A DNA stretch of 64,000 nucleotides from Actinoplanes utahensis. GTDB taxonomy: Bacteria > Actinomycetota > Actinomycetes > Mycobacteriales > Micromonosporaceae. Positions 46,470 through 55,920 of this stretch are shown piece after piece; position 1 is the stretch's first letter, and each line of letters begins with the position of its first letter. The stretch covers positions 240,036-304,035 of the forward strand of contig NZ_BOMZ01000015.1 of NCBI RefSeq assembly GCF_016862455.1, given 5' to 3'. Position numbers and translations under genes: made by a program. The notes below the pieces were generated by a model. The model saw only the letters and a program-made list of their open reading frames with translations. It made no database searches and had not been told where the DNA came from.

Positions 46470-47144
46470 TCAGCGGGCCTCCACGGCCTCGGCGAATACC
46501 TCGTCCGCGAGGCGCTGCGCGGCCGCGGCCTCCCGGCGGGCCGCCAGCTGCAGCTGCAGCACGTACCGGCGGATCACCTTGGCCTGGCGCTCGTCCTGGT
46601 CGAAGATCGCCACCATCTCCACCATGAGCGGCCCGCGGACCGGCACCTGCTGGCGGATCGAGCTGACCCGCAGCGCGATCGCCGGGAACTCGACGATCTC
46701 GTCGCTGAGCTGGATCCGCAGCCGCATCTCCTGGCCGGGCCGCAGCTCGACGCCGGTGAAGTGGGCCCGTACCGAGTGCTCGCTGATGTCGTGCACGTAC
46801 CCGATCGCCTCCGGTTCGCCGGGGCGGACGAGCAGCACCGATTCACCGCCACCACCGCGTACGTAGTTGCGCAGCTGCTCGATCTCCACCTCGCCGACCA
46901 TCCGGAGGTCGATCCGGTTCTCGTCGATCCGCTGCACGGTGCCGCGCCGGCTGTGCCGGCCGCGCGGGCCGGCCGGCCATCGCAGGGTCACCGGGGAGCC
47001 GACCGCCAGCGCGATGTCGGCGAGGGCCAAGGACAGCGTCACGGTGTCGCCGGAGGACTCGACCAACCGGACTTCCGGGAGGATCTGCCCTCCGGTGTCC
47101 AGCTCGACACGGGAGGAGTCGGCGGGAAACAGGCTACTGGTCAT
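46470..47144 (-). CDS. PilZ-domain protein (c-di-GMP receptor candidate)
   Basis: About 224 residues. An N-terminal YcgR-like PilZN domain (~15-90) is followed by a PilZ domain (~95-205). The c-di-GMP signature RxxxR is present as LRNYVRGG (~110). The second signature, normally (D/N)xSxxG, reads HDISEHS, with Ser in the last position. It probably senses c-di-GMP, which in actinomycetes controls development and glycan synthesis. The ATG at 47142-47144 is chosen; a longer upstream frame shows no conserved features. It is divergent from eno. Confidence 0.82.
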   Translation of the reverse strand: MTSSLFPADSSRVELDTGGQILPEVRLVESSGDTVTLSLALADIALAVGSPVTLRWPAGPRGRHSRRGTVQRIDENRIDLRMVGEVEIEQLRNYVRGGGGESVLLVRPGEPEAIGYVHDISEHSVRAHFTGVELRPGQEMRLRIQLSDEIVEFPAIALRVSSIRQQVPVRGPLMVEMVAIFDQDERQAKVIRRYVLQLQLAARREAAAAQRLADEVFAEAVEAR

Positions 47145-47301
47145 AGTGCCCAGAGGTTCGGCAGGTACGCCGCCGGTTTGAGGCGATCCGGGGGTGCAGT
47201 TGACCGGCCCCGCGAACGAGTCATCGCCGGACTCGATACGCTCTGCGGGTGTGGTCGGCCCGCAGGGTCGCGGACCGAAACTGTATTCGTACAAACGTTA
47301 G

Positions 47302-48600
<1,299 letters not shown>

Positions 48601-48625
48601 CGGCTCGGCGAGGATCATCGAGTTT

Positions 48626-48670
48626 GGTGGCACCCGGCCCGGAGACATAGATTCTCTGGCGGGTGCCACC
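48626..48670 (+). terminator. Compound hairpin terminator after eno
   Basis: Bases 48626-48635 pair with 48661-48670 (10 bp). An inner stem CCGGAGA/TCTCTGG further stabilises the loop. Confidence 0.65.
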
Positions 48671-48705
48671 GGACACGTGAGACGGCTAGCGGGGGGAGGG
48701 CGGAG

Positions 48706-49299
48706 ATGACCGAACGCCGCACACCGAGCGGCCAGGGCCCGACCCGCCGCCGGACCGGCACGGGCGGCCGGCCCACCCCGTCCCGCACGTCCGCCCGCTC
48801 GTCGCCGCGCGCGAAGAACACCGGACCGGTCCGGGCGCCGTCGGCACGGCGTACCACCGAGGGGTCTCGAAGCGGCGCAGCCGCCGAACGCACCGACGCA
48901 CCCCGCCCCCGCGCGTTGACCAGCCGGGCCGCCATCCTCATCGGCCTCGTCGTGGTCCTCGCGCTGGTCTACACCTACCCGCTGCGGATCTATCTGGAGC
49001 AGGAGTCCGAGATCGCCGAGATGGAGAAGGCGCTCGTCGACCGGCAGAGTGAGATCGCCGAGGCCCAGAAGCAGCTGAAGAAGTGGAACGATCCGGAGTA
49101 CCTGCGCATCCAGGCCCGGGAACGGTTCAACTACGTGCGCAAAGGCGAGGCGCCGCTCCGGGTCGTCGACAGTGCGGAGGGCGTTCCGGACGCCACCAGC
49201 CTGACCCCGGCCGGCGCCCCCGACCGGTGGTACGACACCCTGTGGGGCAGTGTGCAAGCCGCCAACGCAGAGCCAACCGACGCGAAGCCTCAGGACTGA
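48706..49299 (+). CDS. ftsB: FtsB/DivIC septum-formation initiator family protein
   Basis: A 197-residue bitopic protein. The first ~70 residues are basic, Ser/Thr/Arg-rich and disordered. A membrane segment (AAILIGLVVVLALVYTYPL) lies at ~76-94. A coiled coil (~95-130) and the DivIC motif YLRIQARERFNYVRKGE follow. It forms part of the FtsQLB divisome complex that links septal peptidoglycan synthesis to division. It sits next to eno as in other actinobacteria. Confidence 0.93.
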   Translation: MTERRTPSGQGPTRRRTGTGGRPTPSRTSARSSPRAKNTGPVRAPSARRTTEGSRSGAAAERTDAPRPRALTSRAAILIGLVVVLALVYTYPLRIYLEQESEIAEMEKALVDRQSEIAEAQKQLKKWNDPEYLRIQARERFNYVRKGEAPLRVVDSAEGVPDATSLTPAGAPDRWYDTLWGSVQAANAEPTDAKPQD

Positions 49300-49309
49300 T
49301 CCTCGACCC

Positions 49310-49813
49310 ATGGACGAACCCACACCCACCGACCTCGACATCGTGGCGGCCCAGCTCGGCCGTCGCCCGCGAGGCACCCGCGCCGTCGCCCACCGCTGCC
49401 CGTGCGGCAATCCCGACGTGGTGGAGACCTCGCCCCGCCTGGACGACGGCACGCCGTTCCCGACGCTGTTCTATCTGACCTGCCCGCACGCCACCGCCGC
49501 GTGCAGCCGACTGGAGTCCGCCGGCGTCATGCGGGACATGCAGGAACGACTGAGCACCGATCCGGAGCTGGCGCAGAAGTACGCGGCCGCGCACCAGGAC
49601 TATCTGGACCGCCGGACCGCGATCGACGACGTTCCGGAGATCAAGAACGTGTCGGCCGGTGGCATGCCGGACCGGGTCAAGTGCCTGCACGTCCACCTCG
49701 GGCACGCGCTGGCCGCCGGGCGGGGCGTCAACCCGTTCGGTGACGAGGTGCGGGACGCGATCGAGCCGTACTGGGCCGGTGGCCCCTGCGTCCGGATCGC
49801 GGCCGGCGAGTGA
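49310..49813 (+). CDS. DUF501 family protein
   Basis: A 167-residue protein beginning MDEPTPTDLDIVAAQLGR. It has a conserved Cys-rich segment (HRCPCGNPDVV, CPHATAACSRLES) that may bind metal, and the late motif VKCLHVHLGHALA. The DUF501 family lies between ftsB and ppx in many actinobacteria; its function is unknown. It starts 10 nt after the ftsB stop. Its stop overlaps the GTG of the next gene. Confidence 0.88.
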   Translation: MDEPTPTDLDIVAAQLGRRPRGTRAVAHRCPCGNPDVVETSPRLDDGTPFPTLFYLTCPHATAACSRLESAGVMRDMQERLSTDPELAQKYAAAHQDYLDRRTAIDDVPEIKNVSAGGMPDRVKCLHVHLGHALAAGRGVNPFGDEVRDAIEPYWAGGPCVRIAAGE

Positions 49814-50304
49814 TCGTCCGCCGGGCCAGGACCGGGGACATCCGGGCGATCCGGTCCCTGGTGGACACGTACACCGGCGACCGCCGGCTGCTCAGCAAGG
49901 CCACCGTCACCCTGTACGAGCAGGTGCAGGAGTTCTGGGTGGCCGAGGACGAGGGCGGCCGGGTCGCCGGATGCGGCGCGCTGCACGTGATGTGGGAGGA
50001 CCTCGCGGAGATCCGGACCGTCGCCGTCGACCCCGATCTGCGCGGCCGGAAGATCGGCCACAAGATCGTCGCCGCGCTTCTGGACCAGGCCCGCGAGCTG
50101 GGCGTACGCCGGGTCTTCTGCCTCACCTTCGAGACCCGGTTCTTCGGCTCGTTCGGATTCACCGAGATCGACGGGGCGCCCGTGCCGCATCCGGTCTACG
50201 AGCAACTGCTGCGGTCGTACGACGAGGGTGTCGCCGAATTCCTCGACCTGGAACGGGTCAAACCGAACACGCTGGGGAACAAGAGAATGCTGCTTCACCT
50301 GTGA
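49810..50304 (+). CDS. GNAT acetyltransferase, actinobacterial N-acetylglutamate-synthase-like
   Basis: A 164-residue single GNAT domain. The acetyl-CoA-binding motif is VDPDLRGRKIGHKIVAAL (~72-90). The N-terminal strand has RRARTGDIRAIRSLVD, and the motif EIRTVAV is present. It closely resembles the short amino-acid N-acetyltransferase (ArgA type, as in Mycobacterium) that makes N-acetylglutamate for arginine synthesis, but substrate specificity is inferred. GTG start overlaps the DUF501 stop by 4 nt. Confidence 0.85.
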   Translation: MIVRRARTGDIRAIRSLVDTYTGDRRLLSKATVTLYEQVQEFWVAEDEGGRVAGCGALHVMWEDLAEIRTVAVDPDLRGRKIGHKIVAALLDQARELGVRRVFCLTFETRFFGSFGFTEIDGAPVPHPVYEQLLRSYDEGVAEFLDLERVKPNTLGNKRMLLHL

Positions 50305-50356
50305 GCGCTCCGGACGTGCTCACAGGTGCGCGCCGGAGCGGAGTGGGGATGACGGC

Positions 50357-51271
50357 ATGAGCGCCCGGGTGGCAGCCATCGACTGCGGGACCAACGCGAT
50401 CCGTCTGCTGATCGCGGACGTGGCCGGGGACGAACTGACCGACGTGTCCCGGCGGATGGAGATCGTCCGGCTCGGGGAGGGCGTGGACCGGACCGGGATG
50501 CTGGCTCCGGAGGCGATCGAGCGTACCCGCAAGGCTCTTCTCGGCTATGCCGCGGAGATCGCCGAACTGGGTGTCTCGCGGGTGCGGATGTGCGCCACCT
50601 CGGCCAGCCGGGACGCCTCCAACGCGCAGGACTTCCGGGACATGGTCCGCGGAGTGCTGGGCATCGACCCCGAGGTGATCACCGGCGTGCAGGAGGCGCA
50701 GCTCTCCTTCGACGGCGCGGTGCGCGGCCTCGACGCCGAGGGCCCCTATCTGGTCTTCGACCTGGGCGGCGGCTCCACCGAGTTCGTCACCGGCACCCGC
50801 GGCGTCGAACAGTCGATCTCGATGGACATCGGCTGTGTCCGGATGACCGAGCGGCACCTGCACAGCGACCCGCCCACGGCGGACGAGATCGCGGCGGCCG
50901 AGGCGGACGTGGCGAAGGCCGTCGACACGGCCCTGGCGGCCGTGTCCGGCCGGTCGGCGAAGACGCTGGTGGGGCTTGCCGGGACGGTCACGACCGTCGC
51001 GGCGCTCGCTCACGACCTCGAGGTGTACGACTCCGCGCGCATCCACCACAGCCGGGTCGACGCCGCGGCCGTGGCCCGGGTGACCGACGAGCTGCTGGCG
51101 ATGACCGTCGCCGAGCGTCTCGCCCTGCCCGTGATGCACCCCGGGCGGGCCGACGTGATCGGCGCGGGCGCCCTGATCATGAAGTCGATCATCGAGCGTT
51201 CCGGCCACGACTTCGTGATCGCCTCCGAGCACGACATCCTGGACGGCATCGCCTTCGGCCTGGCCGACTAG
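50357..51271 (+). CDS. ppx: Ppx/GppA exopolyphosphatase
   Basis: A 304-residue member of the ASKHA fold Ppx/GppA family. Phosphate-1 loop AAIDCGTNAIRLLIAD is at the N-terminus, the phosphate-2 motif FDLGGGSTEFV at ~140, and GLAGTVTTVAALA follows. It degrades polyphosphate or pppGpp. This is the short single-domain actinobacterial form. The 3' end (IAFGLAD) is echoed in a degenerate repeat array immediately downstream. ATG at 50357 fits the N-terminal motif. Confidence 0.93.
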   Translation: MSARVAAIDCGTNAIRLLIADVAGDELTDVSRRMEIVRLGEGVDRTGMLAPEAIERTRKALLGYAAEIAELGVSRVRMCATSASRDASNAQDFRDMVRGVLGIDPEVITGVQEAQLSFDGAVRGLDAEGPYLVFDLGGGSTEFVTGTRGVEQSISMDIGCVRMTERHLHSDPPTADEIAAAEADVAKAVDTALAAVSGRSAKTLVGLAGTVTTVAALAHDLEVYDSARIHHSRVDAAAVARVTDELLAMTVAERLALPVMHPGRADVIGAGALIMKSIIERSGHDFVIASEHDILDGIAFGLAD

Positions 51272-51453
51272 CTGACCTTCGGCAGGGCCGGTCGGCGCTC
51301 CTTCGGCCTGGCCGATCAGCGCGCCTTCGGTTGGGCCGTCGGCGTTCCTTCGGCAGGCTGGCGCCCCTTCGACAGGGCTGGCGCTTCTTCGGCTTGGATG
51401 CCGGCGCGCTTTCGGCTCGGTCGGCCAGCGCGCCTTCAGCTTGGCCGGGTAGC
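51250..51453 (+). repeat. Degenerate repeat array copying the ppx 3' end
   Basis: The last codons of ppx (GCCTTCGGCCTGGCCGA, 51251-51267) recur about eight times up to ~51453, with 19-26 bp spacing, as CCTTCGG(C/T)..GGC.. variants. Stop codons are present and no ORF covers it on the plus strand. Most of the 309-bp space between ppx and the next gene consists of this array. Confidence 0.7.
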
Positions 51454-51580
51454 CGACTGCACGAAACCGACCAGCTGGCTGAAAGGAAACTGGGAGGGGG
51501 ATAACGCGCGGGTGACGGCGGTGGCTATCCTCGCGTGCCGGCCATCGGTGCCGGTGCGATCCCTCGAAAGGAACACCCCG

Positions 51581-52261
51581 ATGACCGACCCGGTGGTGCC
51601 GCCCCAGCACGGCGCGCCGTCCTACCCGCCTCCGCCCGCCGGCGGTCAGGGTTACCCCGCGCCGAATGCCGGCGGTCAGGGTTACCCCGCGCCGAATGCC
51701 GGTGGTCAGGGCTACCCCGCGCCGAATGCCGGTGGTCAGGGTTACCCCGCGCCGAATGCCGGCGGCCAGGGCTTCCCGCCTCCGCAGGCAGGTGGTTTCG
51801 CCCCGCCTCCCCCGCCGAACGCCGGTGGCCCGGGATACCCCCCGCCTGCCGCCGCTTCCCCCTTCGAGCAGGCGCCGAAGAAGAAGGGCTTCAAGAAGCT
51901 CCTCGGTATCGGCGGCGGCCTCGGTGTCGCGGTCGTCGTGCTTCTGCTGAAGTTCGGGATCGGCGCCGGCATCGGCGCCGCGGTGGCCGAGGACAAGACC
52001 GCCGACGCCAAAGCCGGTAGCTGCATCGCGGTCAAGCAGACCGTGACCGAGAAGACCACCGAGGTGGACGCCGAGACCGTCGACTGCGGCTCGGCGGATG
52101 CCAAGTTCTCCGTCGTCGGCCGGGTCGAGGGCACCACCGACCTGAACAGCACCGCCTGCGACAAGTATTTCAAGGAGACCGACGACGCCGCGCTGCTGCA
52201 GGGCGGCGAGGGCGAGGGCAAGGACGGTTACCTGCTCTGCGTGGTCACGAAGAAGAGCTGA
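51581..52261 (+). CDS. LppU/SCO3897-like membrane protein with Pro-Gly repeat tail
   Basis: A 226-residue protein. The cytoplasmic N-terminus (~1-105) is Pro/Gly-rich with four near-identical GGQGYPAPNA units and further degenerate ones. A basic patch (PKKKGFKK), one membrane segment (~107-128) and an extracellular domain with four Cys (GSCIAVKQ, VDCGSAD, TACDKYF, LLCVVTK) follow. This is the pattern of LppU-like proteins in actinomycetes; function unknown. The ATG at 51581 has AAGGA 9 nt upstream. A strong terminator follows. Confidence 0.82.
   Translation: MTDPVVPPQHGAPSYPPPPAGGQGYPAPNAGGQGYPAPNAGGQGYPAPNAGGQGYPAPNAGGQGFPPPQAGGFAPPPPPNAGGPGYPPPAAASPFEQAPKKKGFKKLLGIGGGLGVAVVVLLLKFGIGAGIGAAVAEDKTADAKAGSCIAVKQTVTEKTTEVDAETVDCGSADAKFSVVGRVEGTTDLNSTACDKYFKETDDAALLQGGEGEGKDGYLLCVVTKKS
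51641..51790 (+). repeat. 30-bp in-frame tandem repeat within the LppU-like gene
   Basis: Four almost identical 30-bp units (51641-51670, 51671-51700, 51701-51730, 51731-51760), each encoding GGQGYPAPNA, are followed by a diverged fifth (51761-51790). Units differ at 1-2 bases only, suggesting recent copy-number change. Confidence 0.9.
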
Positions 52262-52274
52262 CCACTCTCCGGCG

Positions 52275-52302
52275 AAAGGGCGGGGCGACAGCCCCGCCCT
52301 TT
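52275..52302 (+). terminator. Terminator after the LppU-like gene
   Basis: Bases 52275-52286 and 52291-52302 form a perfect 12-bp stem with 4-nt loop, ending in TTTTC. Confidence 0.88.
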
Positions 52303-52325
52303 TCTCGCGCCACGGTAGTGTGCTG

Positions 52326-52355
52326 TTGACGCTACTTCGGATTGCGCAGTAGTGT
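52326..52355 (+). promoter_or_regulatory. Candidate padR promoter with repeated operator half-sites
   Basis: TTGACG (52326-52331) and TAGTGT (52350-52355) are separated by 18 nt. A start site ~7 nt downstream would coincide with the GTG at 52363, making a leaderless mRNA. GTAGTGTGCT occurs twice (52315-52324 and 52349-52358), bracketing the -35 and overlapping the -10, so it could be a PadR operator. Confidence 0.45.
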
Positions 52356-52362
52356 GCTCCGC

Positions 52363-52692
52363 GTGGATGCGACCCAGCTACTCAAGGGTGTCCTCGACCT
52401 GGCCGTCCTGGCCGTGCTGCGCGACGAGGACGGCTATGGCTACGACATCCTGCGCCGCCTGCGCGCCGGCGGCCTCGAGGAGGTCGGCGACGCCTCGGTC
52501 TACGGCACGTTGCGCCGGCTCTTCAACGCCGGCCTGCTGAACAGCTACGTGGTGCCCAGCGACGAGGGCCCGCACCGGAAGTACTACGCACTCAACGAGG
52601 CCGGCCGTGCCGAGCTGCAACGCTCCGGCAAGGTCTGGCAGGGCTTCGCATCGATCATGGAAGATCTGCTTCGCGAGCGGGGGAAGGCGTGA
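52363..52692 (+). CDS. PadR-family transcriptional regulator
   Basis: A 109-residue winged-helix regulator. Core PadR signatures are present: GVLDLAVLAVLRDEDGYGYDIL near the N-terminus, VYGTLRRLFNAGLL for the recognition helix, and RKYYALNEAGRAEL wing. The GTG at 52363 gives a typical N-terminus and no room for an RBS, consistent with leaderless translation. Its stop overlaps the GTG of the membrane protein that follows. PadR/HAAS pairs usually control their own expression. Confidence 0.9.
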   Translation: MDATQLLKGVLDLAVLAVLRDEDGYGYDILRRLRAGGLEEVGDASVYGTLRRLFNAGLLNSYVVPSDEGPHRKYYALNEAGRAELQRSGKVWQGFASIMEDLLRERGKA

Positions 52693-53765
52693 ACCTCACG
52701 GCACAGGACGAGATCGCCGTCTACGTCGAGGGCGTCCGGCAGGCGCTCGCCGGCGTGCCGGCGGGGATCCGCGACGAGCTTCTCGAAGACCTGCCCGAGC
52801 ATCTGGCCGAGGTCCTGGCGGAGGGCGGCGGCTCGCTCACCGAGCGCCTGGGCCCGCCGGAGGCCTACGCGGCCGAGCTCATCGCCAGCGCGGGCATCCC
52901 GGCCGCCGGCGCACGACCGGCGGGCGGCCGGTCGCGCCTCGCGGACCAGGCCGCCGAGACTGCCGCCCGGCACCGGGCCCGCCTCCGTGGGTTCCTGGAC
53001 CGGGCCGACGTCCGGATCGGCCCGCTGCTGGGCTATCCGAAGGCCAGCGACTTCCTGGTGCTGCTGCGTCCCGCCTGGTGGGTGCTCCGGGGCTATCTGG
53101 CCGCCATGGCGGCCGCCGTCATGCTGCACGACCACAGCTCACCGCTCGGCCTGCTGCCGCGGGTCGGCGGCGACGACTTCATCGCGCTCCTGCTGCTGAC
53201 CCTCGGCATCCTCGGGTCCGTCTGGCTGGGCCGCCGGACGGCCCCGGCGGGGCGGTGGCGGCGGCGTGCGATCCGGTTCGGCAGCGCGTTCCTGGTGCTG
53301 TTCGCCGTGATCGGCTTCTTCGAGGTGGACTCCGCCGCCCAGCAGGACTCCTATCAGGAGGTCAGCTACAACGGCGGGCCGTTCGGCGGCCTCGACGACG
53401 TCTACGTCTACGACGGTCAGGGCCGGCTCCTCACCGGCGTGCACCTCTACGACCAGAACGGCAGCCCGATCCTCCTCGGCGACGGGTACTGCTATGACGA
53501 GACCGGCATCGCGCTTTTCGAGAGCCGCGCCATGGGCTACCCGCAGTGCCCGGACACGCCGCCGTTCAACGAGCGCGGGCCGGGTGCGGCAGCCGACCCT
53601 CGCGCCACACCGGACGCCTCTCCGGCCACACCGGATGCCTCTCCGGCCGCGTCGGCTGCCTCTCCGGCCACGCCCGGCGCTTCGTCAGCCGCACCGGCCC
53701 CCTCCTCCGCCGCGCCGACGGTGGGGCCGAGCGCGGAGGCGAGCGTGCCCGCCGCGCCGCGCTGA
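52689..53765 (+). CDS. HAAS-domain membrane protein with Ala/Pro/Ser/Thr-rich tail
   Basis: A 358-residue protein. The N-terminal HAAS/DUF1700 domain (~1-65, RDELLEDLPEHLAEVL) is followed by three membrane segments (~125-215). An extracellular part contains paired Cys (GYCYDETG, YPQCPDT) and a C-terminal tail (~295-358) rich in Ala-Thr-Pro-Asp-Ala-Ser-Pro units repeated at DNA level. HAAS domains pair with PadR regulators. The function is unknown; a membrane sensor partner of PadR is likely. GTG start overlaps the padR stop. Confidence 0.8.
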   Translation: MNLTAQDEIAVYVEGVRQALAGVPAGIRDELLEDLPEHLAEVLAEGGGSLTERLGPPEAYAAELIASAGIPAAGARPAGGRSRLADQAAETAARHRARLRGFLDRADVRIGPLLGYPKASDFLVLLRPAWWVLRGYLAAMAAAVMLHDHSSPLGLLPRVGGDDFIALLLLTLGILGSVWLGRRTAPAGRWRRRAIRFGSAFLVLFAVIGFFEVDSAAQQDSYQEVSYNGGPFGGLDDVYVYDGQGRLLTGVHLYDQNGSPILLGDGYCYDETGIALFESRAMGYPQCPDTPPFNERGPGAAADPRATPDASPATPDASPAASAASPATPGASSAAPAPSSAAPTVGPSAEASVPAAPR

Positions 53766-53813
53766 CACCGACCCGGGTGCGCTCGGATTGCGGCGGGATG
53801 TTGTGCTGATCGG

Positions 53814-54566
53814 GTGCTCCCGTCCGGCGCGTCCGCGCGTACCCCCGAGGAAGTCGCCACGCAGGCGGCCGCAACCGCCTCGCTGACCTCGCTCGACGCC
53901 CGCATCGCGGACTGTTTCGCCTGCCCGCGGCTGGTCGCCTGGCGCACCGACGTGGCGGTGACCAAGCGCGCCGCCTTCCGTGACCAGGATTACTGGGGCC
54001 GTCCGCTGCCGGGGTTCGGGCCCGCCGACGCCGAGATCGCCATCCTCGGGCTGGCGCCGGCCGCGCACGGCGGCAACCGCACCGGCCGGATCTTCACCGG
54101 CGACCGCTCCGGTGATGTGCTCTTCGCCGCGTTGCACCGGGCCGGCCTGGCCAATCAGCCGACCAGTGTGGCCGCCGACGACGGCCTGGCCCTGCGGCAC
54201 ACCCGGATCTTCGCGGCGGTGCGCTGCGCCCCGCCGGAGAACAAGCCGCTGCCCGCGGAACGGGACACCTGCGCCCCCTGGTTCAGCCGCGAGTTGCAAC
54301 TGGTCCGGCCGACGCTGCGGGTGGTGGTCGCGCTCGGCGCTTTCGCCTGGGCCGCCTGGTGGCCGGCGATGATCAAGACCTATGGGGTACGCCCACCGGT
54401 CCCGCGCCCGAAATTCGGGCACGGCGCCCAGGTCAGCGTGCCCGGCGTACCGGTCCTGCTGGGATGTTTCCACGTCAGCCAGCAGAACACCTTCACCGGC
54501 CGGCTGACCCCGGCGATGCTGGACGAGGTGTTCGGCCGTGCAAAGGCTCTGGCGGGTTTGGCATGA
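53814..54566 (+). CDS. Family 5 uracil-DNA glycosylase (UdgB-like)
   Basis: A 250-residue glycosylase removing uracil (and other deaminated bases) from DNA. The family 5 motif I is GLAPAAHGGNRTGRIFTGD (~residue 78), with Ala in place of the catalytic polar residue as in other UdgB proteins. Motif II is GCFHVSQQNTFTGR (~225), and the Fe-S cysteines include CFACPRL (~33-36). Length fits. Start is GTG at 53814. It is followed by the DUF4129 gene. Confidence 0.93.
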   Translation: MLPSGASARTPEEVATQAAATASLTSLDARIADCFACPRLVAWRTDVAVTKRAAFRDQDYWGRPLPGFGPADAEIAILGLAPAAHGGNRTGRIFTGDRSGDVLFAALHRAGLANQPTSVAADDGLALRHTRIFAAVRCAPPENKPLPAERDTCAPWFSRELQLVRPTLRVVVALGAFAWAAWWPAMIKTYGVRPPVPRPKFGHGAQVSVPGVPVLLGCFHVSQQNTFTGRLTPAMLDEVFGRAKALAGLA

Positions 54567-54609
54567 TGCTCGCGCCGACAACCCTCGAGTCACGGATCTG
54601 AGCCCCCGC

Positions 54610-55329
54610 ATGGACTTCGCCGCGCTCCGCCGATGGTGGCCCCTGGCCGCCGTCCTCGGGCTGCTCTTCGTGATCGCCTTGGCCGCCACCCGGTCCGAGC
54701 CGCAGCTCGACCAGATCCGCCCGGAGTCGACGGTCACCACCCGGCCGCCGCTGCTCCCGTCCCGCCCGACCGCGGAGCCCAGCGCCCGGGCCGTTCCCGA
54801 GCCGGCCCAGGGCCTGCCCGACTGGGTGGGCACCGCCACCCTGGCCGTGCTCGGCGCCGGCGCGCTGCTGATGGTGATCGGCCTGTGCTGGGCGCTGATC
54901 CGCGACTATCTGCGGCGCCGTCCCGCGCGGACCGGCCGCCGGGGCGAGTCGCGCCGCCCGCAGCGCACCGCCGAGGACCTGGTCGCCGCGCTCGACGCCG
55001 GCCTGGAGGAGCTCTCCGACACCGACCGCGACCCACGCCGGGCGGTGATCGCCTGCTGGGTCCGGCTGGAGGACGCGGCCGCCGCGGCGGGCACGCCACG
55101 GCATCCCGGGGACAGCCCCACCGACTACGTCGGGCGGCTGCTGGCCGAGCAGCGGGTCGACGCCGGGGTGCTGGCCGCCCTGCTGGCCGTCTACCGCGAG
55201 GCGCGGTACGCGACGCACACCGTCGACGACCGGATGCGGCAGCAGGCCAGGTCCGCGCTGGAACGCCTGCGTGCCGATCTGGACGCCTCCCGGGCCGAAG
55301 CCTTCGTCCGCTCCGAGGTGCAGTCATGA
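54610..55329 (+). CDS. DUF4129 domain-containing membrane protein
   Basis: A 239-residue protein: membrane segments near residues 12-32 and 75-97, then a cytoplasmic DUF4129 domain (~140-235) with the motif YREARYATHTVDDRM. DUF4129 proteins accompany MoxR and DUF58 proteins in many actinomycetes, as here. The ATG at 54610 is used; frames extend further upstream without conserved sequence. Its stop overlaps the next ATG (ATGA). Confidence 0.83.
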   Translation: MDFAALRRWWPLAAVLGLLFVIALAATRSEPQLDQIRPESTVTTRPPLLPSRPTAEPSARAVPEPAQGLPDWVGTATLAVLGAGALLMVIGLCWALIRDYLRRRPARTGRRGESRRPQRTAEDLVAALDAGLEELSDTDRDPRRAVIACWVRLEDAAAAAGTPRHPGDSPTDYVGRLLAEQRVDAGVLAALLAVYREARYATHTVDDRMRQQARSALERLRADLDASRAEAFVRSEVQS

Positions 55330-55907
55330 GCGACGGCGGGCTCGACGATCTGTTCGGGGCGGCCGAGGGCCGGTACCGGACCGAGGAACCGGCCGAACCG
55401 GTCACCAGACGCCGGTCGCTGGCGATCACCGTGGTCGGCAACGCCGTGATCATCGGCCTGGCCGCCGTGGTGATCGTCGCCGGGCTGCGGATGCTCGGGC
55501 TGAGCATCTCGCTGCTGCTGCTTCTCGCCCTGCTGACCGGTCTGCGCCTGCTGATCCATGCGGTGTCGGTGGTCGCTCCGCCGCCCACGCCCCGGTTGCG
55601 ATCCCGGATCGGTTCGGACGCCGGCCCGGGTGAGGACGCGCTCCGGGCCGCGGTCCGCCGCTGGGAGCGGAACCTGGACCGGGCCCACTCCGATCCGGAT
55701 CTGTATACGCGTAACGTTCTGCCGGTGCTCGCGGAACTCACCGACGAACGGCTGCGGCTGCGGCACGGGATCACCCGCGCCACCGACCCACGCCGGGCGC
55801 GGGAGCTACTCGGCGACGATCTATGGTCGGCGCTGTCCCAGCCGGGCCGTCGGGCGTTGAAGGCCCGGGACGTCGAGACATACCTAGACACCATGGAACG
55901 ACTGTGA
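55326..55907 (+). CDS. Membrane protein in MoxR cluster, function unknown
   Basis: A 193-residue protein with two membrane segments (~35-75). A basic cytoplasmic domain carries the DLYTRNVLPVLAELTDERLRLRHGI segment (positions ~130-155, shown as conserved residues Y, R, L, R, L, R, H, G), the pattern of the small proteins between DUF4129 and MoxR genes. No enzymatic motif is visible. The ATG overlaps the DUF4129 stop. It ends 13 nt before moxR. Confidence 0.72.
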   Translation: MSDGGLDDLFGAAEGRYRTEEPAEPVTRRRSLAITVVGNAVIIGLAAVVIVAGLRMLGLSISLLLLLALLTGLRLLIHAVSVVAPPPTPRLRSRIGSDAGPGEDALRAAVRRWERNLDRAHSDPDLYTRNVLPVLAELTDERLRLRHGITRATDPRRARELLGDDLWSALSQPGRRALKARDVETYLDTMERL

Positions 55908-55920
55908 GAAAGGTGCGCCG

